Source: Acidobacteriota bacterium
Lineage (GTDB): Bacteria > Acidobacteriota > Terriglobia > Bryobacterales > Bryobacteraceae
NCBI GenBank assembly: GCA_003223065.1
Contig: QHXU01000292.1
Coordinates: 1 to 5,001, forward strand
DNA: 5,001 bases
Reading direction: 5' to 3'
Each line of letters starts with the position of its first letter. The stretch's first letter is position 1. Positions 1-4,291 of the stretch are shown piece after piece. Under the pieces are notes generated by a model. That model was not told where the DNA came from. It ran no database searches and saw only the letters and a program-made list of their open reading frames with translations. A program made the translations under genes and the position numbers.

Positions 1-236
1 GTTTGCAACAAGATAGCCATCAGGTTCGACAGCACCAGGACCCACACAAGCTGGTAGCCGAATCGGGCGCCACCCTCGAGGTCGGTGGCCCAGTTGCCGG
101 GGTCCATGTAGCCGACGCTGACCAGGTACGCGGGCCCGGCGAAGGCGAGCATCCGCCGCAGCACGGTGGGCCGCGCGGTCAAGACCGTGGCATGCACCTC
201 AGGCAGGGAGGCCCCGTTAACTAGCTGCGGTTTCAT
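1..236 (-). CDS. mntH: NRAMP-family divalent metal transporter, N-terminal part (cut by window edge)
   Basis: This is the first 78 codons of an NRAMP/MntH-type symporter. The family imports Mn2+, Fe2+ and related divalent metals with protons across the inner membrane. The ATG is the reverse complement of CAT at 234-236. After a polar N-terminus of about 28 residues comes the family TM1 signature: GPAYLVSVGYMDPGNW begins at residue 34 and DPGN is residues 45-48. In known NRAMP structures the Asp and Asn of this motif bind the metal. It continues with TDLEGGARFGYQ and the start of TM2 (about residues 63-77). Full proteins have 11 or 12 helices and exceed 400 residues, so over 80% lies beyond position 1. 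The family call is secure. Manganese rather than iron specificity, and hence the symbol, is inferred. It is divergent from the secreted-protein gene at 341. No good Shine-Dalgarno precedes the ATG. Confidence 0.9.
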   Translation of the reverse strand, partial: MKPQLVNGASLPEVHATVLTARPTVLRRMLAFAGPAYLVSVGYMDPGNWATDLEGGARFGYQLVWVLVLSNLMAILLQ

Positions 237-244
237 CACTTAGC

Positions 245-258
245 TTAACTGTAGTTTA
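245..258. promoter_or_regulatory. Imperfect palindrome, possible metalloregulator operator
   Basis: TTAACTGTAGTTTA has perfect AACT/AGTT inner arms around a GT centre, plus an outer T/A pair. It ends 9 bases before the NRAMP start codon and overlaps the candidate -10. NRAMP genes are often repressed by MntR (DtxR family) or Fur through AT-rich palindromes placed like this. The site does not clearly match either consensus, so the regulator is unknown. Confidence 0.25.
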
Positions 259-282
259 CTCGATCGGGGATTCAGCTTACAA
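253..282 (-). promoter_or_regulatory. Candidate sigma70-like promoter for the NRAMP gene
   Basis: On the minus strand, TTGTAA (277-282) and TAAACT (253-258) are separated by 18 bases. Each matches four of six consensus positions. Transcription would start about 10 bases before the ATG at 236, giving a very short leader, which fits the missing Shine-Dalgarno. Such matches arise easily by chance. Confidence 0.3.
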
Positions 283-329
283 GATGTAATAATTGGAACT
301 GCGCCCCGTCTTCCCCGTAGAATGTCTGT

Positions 330-334
330 GAGGA
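330..334 (+). promoter_or_regulatory. Shine-Dalgarno of the 318-aa secreted protein gene
   Basis: GAGGA lies 6 bases before the ATG at 341. This good spacing supports that start codon, as does the signal peptide that follows directly. Confidence 0.6.
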
Positions 335-340
335 CCACCA

Positions 341-1297
341 ATGAAAATCCCTAGCGCCACTATTCTGGGCACGCTGCTCGCAGCAGCCACGGCGATGGCG
401 GCTGTCGATCCCGGCCTTCTGAACCTTGTAATGCCCGAAGCCAAAATCCTTTCCGGTGTCCAGGTAGCCCAGAGCCAGGCCTCGCCTTTCGGCCAATACC
501 TGCTTTCTCAGATGCAGATCAATGATGAGGGTTTTCAGAAATTCGTCGCCGCCACCGGCTTCGACCCACGGCACGATCTGAACGAGATCCTGGCCGCCAC
601 CAACGGCGACCATCGCGCGCTGGTAGTGGGCCAAGGAGTTTTCCAAGTGGATAGAATTCTAGCCGCGGCGGCAGCCGAGGGTGCCGCCGTCACGAACTAC
701 CGGGGAATCGATATCGTGACGTCGCCCGACAAGCCCGGTTCGACGGGCTCGATCGCGCTTTTGGATGCGTCAACCGCGGTCATGGGCGACACGGATGCAG
801 TCAAGGCCGCCATCGACCGGCGCATCGCAGGCACATCGTTTAGCGGTTCGCTGGCCGATAAGGCGAAAGAGGTGAGCGCCGTCAATGACGCTTGGTTCGC
901 CACTGTAACGCCCCTCTCCGATTTCCTGAACGGAAAAGTCGCCAATCCCAACCTCAACGGAATGACGCAGGGCAACCTGTTGCAGGCCGTGCTCCAGGCC
1001 TCGGGCGGCGTAAAGTTCGGCTCGGCCGGCGTCACGATCTCCGGGGAAGCGGTCACGCGCTCCGACAAGGACGCCCAATCGCTCGTCGACGTGATGAAGT
1101 TTCTTGCCAGCCTGGTACAGATGAACAAGGACAAAGACCCGCTCGCGGCCAAGGCTGCCTCACTGGCCGACGCCGCAAAGTTCACGGCTGACGGACCGGT
1201 GATGCATCTCACAATGTCGCTCCCCGAGCAGCAGATCGAACAGTTGTTCATGCCGCTTGCCCCGAAACCGAGGCGGACCGGCGTAGCGCTGCGGTAA
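341..1297 (+). CDS. Secreted protein of unknown function (318 aa)
   Basis: I cannot assign a function. A Sec-type signal peptide is visible: Met-Lys, a hydrophobic run from about residue 6, and small residues around 18-21 that fit signal peptidase I cleavage after Ala20 or Ala21. No lipobox Cys is present, so the mature protein of about 298 residues should be periplasmic or exported. It is Ala-rich and has no further membrane helix and no cysteine. Alternating predicted helices and strands (for example FQKFVAATGFDPRHDLNEIL, then ALVVGQGVF; later GDTDAVKAAIDRRI) suggest repeated alpha/beta units. The C-terminus has a strand-like VMHLTMSLP followed by a helix, then a short basic tail. It recalls uncharacterised secreted proteins of Acidobacteriota, an impression from memory only. 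The start is backed by GAGGA at 330-334. The 91 bp before the next same-strand gene may carry its own promoter, so co-transcription is uncertain. No catalytic motif is recognisable. Confidence 0.85.
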   Translation: MKIPSATILGTLLAAATAMAAVDPGLLNLVMPEAKILSGVQVAQSQASPFGQYLLSQMQINDEGFQKFVAATGFDPRHDLNEILAATNGDHRALVVGQGVFQVDRILAAAAAEGAAVTNYRGIDIVTSPDKPGSTGSIALLDASTAVMGDTDAVKAAIDRRIAGTSFSGSLADKAKEVSAVNDAWFATVTPLSDFLNGKVANPNLNGMTQGNLLQAVLQASGGVKFGSAGVTISGEAVTRSDKDAQSLVDVMKFLASLVQMNKDKDPLAAKAASLADAAKFTADGPVMHLTMSLPEQQIEQLFMPLAPKPRRTGVALR

Positions 1298-1342
1298 CGG
1301 TCATTTTCCAGCCGATTGTGCTCGTTGGCCGGTGTATTCCGC

Positions 1343-1348
1343 TATGCT
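1343..1348 (+). promoter_or_regulatory. Candidate -10 element upstream of the aldo/keto reductase gene
   Basis: TATGCT, inside GCTATGCTGG, matches four of six positions of TATAAT and lies about 40 bases before the ATG at 1389. No convincing -35 sits at the usual distance. The same GCTATGCT octamer occurs at 4218-4225 before the secreted-protein gene at 4292, which weakly supports a promoter role. Confidence 0.3.
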
Positions 1349-1388
1349 GGATTCTGTCTGCTGACTCCGGTTCCGGACTCGCCAGCCT

Positions 1389-2357
1389 ATGGAATCAACA
1401 ACGCTCTCCGCCACGGGCCTGAAAGTTTCCCGCCTTTGCTTCGGCAGCATGACCTTCGGCGGTCAGACGGATGAACCCGCCGCAGTCCGCATGGTCGAGC
1501 GGTGCATGGACGCCGGCATCAATTTTTTTGACACCGCGAATGTCTACAATGCGGGCACTTCCGAAGTCATGCTCGGCCGCGCCCTCAAAGGCCGTCGCCA
1601 CCGTGTCATCCTGGCGAGCAAAGTCCGGGGGAAAATGGGCGATGCGCCGGATCAAAGCGGCCTATCGCGCACCGCCATCCGCCGCGCGATCGAGGACAGC
1701 CTGAAGCGCCTCGAAACCGATTACCTGGACATCTACTATCTCCATCAACCCGATTACGAAGCGCCCCTGGAAGAAACGCTCGCGGCGATGAACGAGCTCG
1801 TGAAAGAAGGCAAAGTGCGCCACGTGGCGCAATCGAATTACGCCGGGTGGCAGGTGTGCCGCATGCTCTGGCTTGCCGAGAAAAACGGCTATCAGGCCGC
1901 GCTCATATCGCAGCCGATGTACAACCTGCTGGCACGCGGCATCGAGCAGGAATATCTGCCGATGTGCAAGGAGTTCGGTGTGGCGACGGTGGTCTATAAT
2001 CCGCTCGCCGGGGGCCTTCTAACGGGAAAACATTCGCCGGCGGCGCCGATCCGAGGGTCGAGATTCGACAAGAACCAGATGTACCTGGACCGCTACTGGC
2101 ATGGCGAGGATTTCAACGCCGTGGAGCAGGTCCGCGAGATTGCCGGCCGCGCCGGCCGCTCCATGGCGAGCGTGGCCCTCAACTGGCTGCTGCATCACAC
2201 GCCCATTAATTGCGTAATCCTCGGGGCCTCACGGCTGGAGCAGCTCGAGCAGAACCTGGCCTCGGCCGAGGAAGGCCCGCTCGATCCGCAAACTGTGGAC
2301 GATCTCGACCAGGTCTGGAAACGGCTCCGCGGCGTGACGCCAAACTACAACCGCTGA
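1389..2357 (+). CDS. Aldo/keto reductase family oxidoreductase (322 aa)
   Basis: This is a complete cytosolic NAD(P)H-dependent aldo/keto reductase with a (beta/alpha)8 barrel. The family reduces aldehydes and ketones to alcohols. The catalytic tetrad is intact: Asp48 and Tyr53 in FFDTANVYNAG, Lys78 in LASKV, and His119 in YYLHQPD. Other family landmarks are the N-terminal TGLKVSRLCFGSMTFGG, SNY (149-151), QPMYNLL (175-181), YNPLAGGLLTGK (203-214), and the cofactor-phosphate motif GASRLEQLEQN (279-289). Its length suits the roughly 310-350 aa bacterial potassium-channel-beta-like subgroup. The substrate cannot be told from sequence. The start fits the usual short lead before the first strand, but the Shine-Dalgarno is weak. 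The stop is one base from the stop of the convergent gene. A run of seven T at 1523-1529 does not break the frame. Confidence 0.95.
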   Translation: MESTTLSATGLKVSRLCFGSMTFGGQTDEPAAVRMVERCMDAGINFFDTANVYNAGTSEVMLGRALKGRRHRVILASKVRGKMGDAPDQSGLSRTAIRRAIEDSLKRLETDYLDIYYLHQPDYEAPLEETLAAMNELVKEGKVRHVAQSNYAGWQVCRMLWLAEKNGYQAALISQPMYNLLARGIEQEYLPMCKEFGVATVVYNPLAGGLLTGKHSPAAPIRGSRFDKNQMYLDRYWHGEDFNAVEQVREIAGRAGRSMASVALNWLLHHTPINCVILGASRLEQLEQNLASAEEGPLDPQTVDDLDQVWKRLRGVTPNYNR

Positions 2358-2358
2358 A

Positions 2359-3603
2359 TCACTGTTTGCCCTGATCGATGCCGATGCGCGTTTGCAGAAT
2401 CCGCAACGTGCGCTCGAGCTGTTGGATGCGCGCCGCCTGATCGCCGTTTTGCTGGCGCAGCCGGCGCAGTTCGGCCTCGAGCTCATCGCGCTTCCGCTGG
2501 ATCGCCACGAGCTCGTCGGAATTCGCTGCGGCTGCTGCTGCGGGCGGCCGGCCGAGGAATCGCGTTGCTTCCTGCATCTTGTGCCCGCCGGCGTCCTCGA
2601 TGGACATCCGGACCTCTACATCTCCCGACTTACGCGCATAGGTGATTTTGTCGCCTGCCAGGTGTTGCGGCGAGAGCGGAAGACGGACCGTATCCGGGCC
2701 GTCGATGATCTCAAGCAAGCCGCGCGAAGCGCCGGTCACGGATTTGGAGGCGTGATTCCAGTCGATCTCGAGCTGGCCCTCACGCTCGACCACAGACAGC
2801 GAGATCGGCTCGCTTACCGGCTGGAACATGGCATACCGCACGCCCAAGAACGCCAGCCCGCCGACTGCCGCGGCCCAGAGCACAAGCCATGGCCATTTGC
2901 GGCGCCGCGCCGGCGCAGCGAGGAACTCGGGCGCTGGCGCCGGGCGATACTGCCGCGGCGGAATATCGTGCCGGGGCGGAGCCATGGGGGCCGGCTCACG
3001 GTGCGGGAGGCCGCCAGGCCTGCGTTCCGCCGGCGCCCGATCCTGGCGCGCAGCACGTTCCAGCGCCCCCGGAAGGCGGTCTGGAAAATCAAATTCGAGA
3101 TAGCTCCGCTCGGATTTCAGCGTGCCGTCAGCGTTGCGAACGAAAAAGCCGGCGCGCATTGCGCCGCCGCGCCCGGGGTGAACGACCATCGTAATCTGCC
3201 ATGGCGCTGGAAAAAAAGTTGAATAAATCTCCAGGTCGGATTCGTTGAGAGCGATTTCGCTGCGGGTGTGTGAGAGATACCAGCCCACCGCAATCAACCC
3301 CTCGAGGCGCGGATCCCGCTGGTCTCGAGCGAATTGTTGATTGAGTGCGCTTTTGTCCTTGTCGGAGAGCAGGAACGCCGGTCCGCGGGCGTGCTCGCAA
3401 TCGATCGGGCGCGTCGCCGTGATGCGCACCGTGCGGCCGTCGTGAATGCCATAGAGCACTCCGCCTACTTCGATGCCTCCGCGCGAGAGCCGCTGGAATC
3501 CTTCGGCCACGGCGTGCCGGATTTCCTCGATTACCACCGTCGAATACTCGACCCTGATAGGGCTCTCGGCAACACTCCATGCGCCGAATTTCGGAGCGTT
3601 CAT
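2359..3603 (-). CDS. Membrane-anchored JAMM/MPN (Mov34-like) domain protein with degenerate metal motif and C-terminal coiled coil (414 aa)
   Basis: The function is unknown. Residues about 18-172 resemble a JAMM/MPN domain, the fold of zinc peptidases such as Rpn11 and bacterial Mov34 proteins. The fold-typical GGIEVGGVLYG supplies candidate catalytic Glu45. The metal motif lies in GWYLSHTRSEIALNESDLEIY (107-127). Against E...HxHx7Sx2D, the protein keeps Glu45, His112 and Asp123, but the first His is Leu110 and the Ser is Asn120, so isopeptidase activity is doubtful. Next come a Pro/Arg-rich linker (about 183-236), a TM helix (about 237-260) preceded by Arg-Arg-Arg-Lys, a probable beta-rich domain (about 265-352), an Ala6 stretch (355-360) and a coiled coil (about 363-407). 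The positive-inside rule places the JAMM domain in the cytoplasm and the C-terminus outside. An ATGA overlap couples it to the upstream 3-TM gene, and AGGGAAGA lies 7 bases before the ATG. Domain order and topology are inferred by eye. Confidence 0.85.
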   Translation of the reverse strand: MNAPKFGAWSVAESPIRVEYSTVVIEEIRHAVAEGFQRLSRGGIEVGGVLYGIHDGRTVRITATRPIDCEHARGPAFLLSDKDKSALNQQFARDQRDPRLEGLIAVGWYLSHTRSEIALNESDLEIYSTFFPAPWQITMVVHPGRGGAMRAGFFVRNADGTLKSERSYLEFDFPDRLPGALERAARQDRAPAERRPGGLPHREPAPMAPPRHDIPPRQYRPAPAPEFLAAPARRRKWPWLVLWAAAVGGLAFLGVRYAMFQPVSEPISLSVVEREGQLEIDWNHASKSVTGASRGLLEIIDGPDTVRLPLSPQHLAGDKITYARKSGDVEVRMSIEDAGGHKMQEATRFLGRPPAAAAAANSDELVAIQRKRDELEAELRRLRQQNGDQAARIQQLERTLRILQTRIGIDQGKQ

Positions 3604-3968
3604 ATTCTCGTCTTCCCTGGCGCAATTAATAGGGAGGTCGCCACGCCGCCTTCCCCATCGCCCGCGCCGGTATCATCGCTCTCGTGCAAATGGTAATAAT
3701 ACGTCGCAGCGGCCATTCCGCCGGCCAGGATCAGCGCCAGCAGCAGGCAGGCGATCGTCTTTGCGTTCCAGGCCCGCTCGTGCGCCACGGCCGAGGCGGT
3801 CCCCATCACGGTCACCAGCGCCATACCGGCCGTCAGCCCCAGTTTCGTGTACCACGGCATCAAGTCCAGGTGCCCCGCACCTCCCGCATGTTCCCACAAC
3901 GCGATGACAGCGAGCAGCGCCAAGAGGAACTGGGAAACGTAGGCAAGCCGAAGTATGAAAGGGGGCAT
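3600..3968 (-). CDS. Small three-helix inner-membrane protein of unknown function (122 aa)
   Basis: I do not recognise a named family. Three hydrophobic segments are clear: about residues 5-25 (LRLAYVSQFLLALLAVIALW), about 41-62 (TKLGLTAGMALVTVMGTASAVA) and about 71-94 (IACLLLALILAGGMAAATYYYHL). Between the first two lies a loop with HLDLMPWY. A soluble acidic/Gly tail of about 28 residues follows. The start is fixed: an in-frame TAA lies 9 bases upstream of the ATG at 3968-3966, and no earlier start is possible. There is no obvious Shine-Dalgarno, so initiation may be on a very short leader. Its stop overlaps the start of the JAMM-like gene in ATGA, so the two are almost certainly one transcription and translation unit and probably work together at the membrane. 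Similar small proteins seem familiar from Acidobacteriota, from memory only. The coding call rests on membrane pattern and coupling. Confidence 0.75.
   Translation of the reverse strand: MPPFILRLAYVSQFLLALLAVIALWEHAGGAGHLDLMPWYTKLGLTAGMALVTVMGTASAVAHERAWNAKTIACLLLALILAGGMAAATYYYHLHESDDTGAGDGEGGVATSLLIAPGKTRI
3611..3618 (-). promoter_or_regulatory. Shine-Dalgarno of the JAMM-like protein gene, inside the upstream gene
   Basis: On the minus strand AGGGAAGA lies 7 bases before the ATG at 3603-3601 and within the last codons of the 122-aa gene. It supports this start and lets the second gene recruit ribosomes directly as well as by termination-reinitiation at the ATGA overlap. Confidence 0.5.
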
Positions 3969-3979
3969 CGAAAGTTACC

Positions 3980-3985
3980 ATTGTA
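3980..3985 (-). promoter_or_regulatory. Candidate -10 element for the 3-TM/JAMM-like operon
   Basis: TACAAT on the minus strand matches five of six positions of TATAAT and sits 11 bases before the ATG at 3968. That would give a nearly leaderless mRNA, consistent with the lack of a Shine-Dalgarno. No -35 match is found at 16-18 bases. Confidence 0.3.
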
Positions 3986-4105
3986 CCGACAAGGGGCCAA
4001 TTAAGGTTTTTCCCCGATCCGTCATAAAGTTCGCGCGAATGTGCCTGCGCCGGACGTCCACAAGGAAGCCCCTGATCAACAACGATTTACGGGAATGCAG
4101 CGGCC

Positions 4106-4121
4106 TCGATCACGTGCTCGA
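4106..4121. repeat. 16-bp near-perfect palindrome, possible operator
   Basis: TCGATCACGTGCTCGA is symmetric at 14 of 16 positions: TCGA arms around CACGTG, with one mismatched pair in between. Its centre is about 105 bases upstream of the candidate -10 for the gene at 4292, a plausible activator or operator position. No regulator can be named. Confidence 0.35.
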
Positions 4122-4216
4122 AGCTTTCCCGGCAGGACTCGGCGCTTATTGTCTGCCGTTGCAACGATCTAGGTCAGAAAACCCGGCACAAAAGTCTTTT
4201 CTATGGGAAGGTCATA

Positions 4217-4225
4217 TGCTATGCT
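4217..4225 (+). promoter_or_regulatory. Candidate extended -10 promoter of the secreted-protein gene at 4292
   Basis: TGCTATGCT combines the TGn extension with TATGCT (4220-4225, four of six to TATAAT). An overlapping TATGCT lies at 4215-4220. The -35 region is poor (TTTTCT at 4197-4202, 17-base spacer), as is tolerated by extended -10 promoters. A start near 4232 would give a leader of about 60 bases that includes the hairpin at 4247-4264. Confidence 0.4.
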
Positions 4226-4246
4226 AGTTCGACATAAGCATTTCGA

Positions 4247-4264
4247 GTATCCTCAAGGGGATAC
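4247..4264 (+). repeat. Inverted repeat / possible leader hairpin
   Basis: GTATCC (4247-4252) and GGATAC (4259-4264) are perfect inverted arms around TCAAGG. An inner T-G wobble could extend the stem to 7 bp with a 4-base loop. It lies between the candidate promoter and the ribosome site of the gene at 4292. No T-run follows, so it is not a standard terminator. It may be an mRNA structure or a protein-binding palindrome. Confidence 0.4.
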
Positions 4265-4280
4265 ATCCTTAGAGACGGTC

Positions 4281-4286
4281 GGGGGA
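4281..4286 (+). promoter_or_regulatory. Shine-Dalgarno-like site of the secreted-protein gene
   Basis: GGGGGA lies 5 bases before the ATG at 4292. Together with the signal peptide that begins at this ATG it fixes the start. Confidence 0.5.
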
Positions 4287-4291
4287 AACAA

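Larger units (their letters stand above)
3969..4291. other. Non-coding divergent intergenic region (323 bp) with several palindromes
   Basis: It separates the leftward 3-TM/JAMM-like operon from the rightward secreted-protein gene. It contains the perfect palindromes TTCGCGCGAA (4030-4039) and CGTTGCAACG (4157-4166), a 16-bp near-perfect palindrome centred on CACGTG (4106-4121), an extended -10 candidate at 4217-4225 and a leader hairpin at 4247-4264. An open frame at 3955-4227 shows no recognisable domain, has a composition unlike a protein and lacks a good ribosome site, so it is not called. No tRNA, riboswitch or intrinsic terminator was recognised. Confidence 0.6.

Noticed and set aside
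3..224. 73-codon plus-strand open frame at the left edge
   Set aside because: The opposite strand encodes an unmistakable NRAMP N-terminus with DPGN.
697..1251. 184-codon open frame on the minus strand
   Set aside because: It is antisense to the secreted-protein gene, which has a ribosome site and signal peptide. The antisense product is Ser/Ala-rich without recognisable features.
1276..1302. GACCG...CGGTC inverted repeat spanning the stop of the secreted-protein gene, as a terminator
   Set aside because: The loop is 17 bases, the stem is only 5 bp and just four T follow, so it does not qualify as an intrinsic terminator.
1325..1340. Sigma54-like TTGGCCGGTGTATTCC before the aldo/keto reductase gene
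   Set aside because: It matches the -24 half partly, but the -12 half has CC where the GC dinucleotide is nearly invariant, so a sigma54 promoter is not supported.
1523..1529. Run of seven T as a possible slippage or frameshift site
   Set aside because: The frame continues intact through catalytic Asp48 and the family motifs, with no alternative product of interest.
2142..2160. GC-rich palindromic stretch GCCGGCCGCGCCGGCC in the aldo/keto reductase gene
   Set aside because: It is explained by the codons for Ala-Gly-Arg-Ala-Gly-Arg within an intact coding frame; no sign of a mobile or regulatory element.
2392..3222. 276-codon open frame on the plus strand
   Set aside because: It lies wholly antisense to the JAMM-like protein gene, whose domains, TM helix and coiled coil are convincing. 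The antisense translation is Arg/Pro-rich and shows no motif, as expected of GC-rich shadow frames.
2359..3968. A bacterial ubiquitin-like conjugation or JAMM-based defence operon
   Set aside because: No ubiquitin-like, E1 or E2 protein is encoded in the window, and the JAMM-like motif lacks a key histidine, so there is no support beyond the single domain.
3955..4227. 90-codon plus-strand open frame in the intergenic region
   Set aside because: It starts inside the 3-TM gene, lacks a good Shine-Dalgarno, has no domain or membrane pattern, and overlaps the candidate promoter of the next gene.
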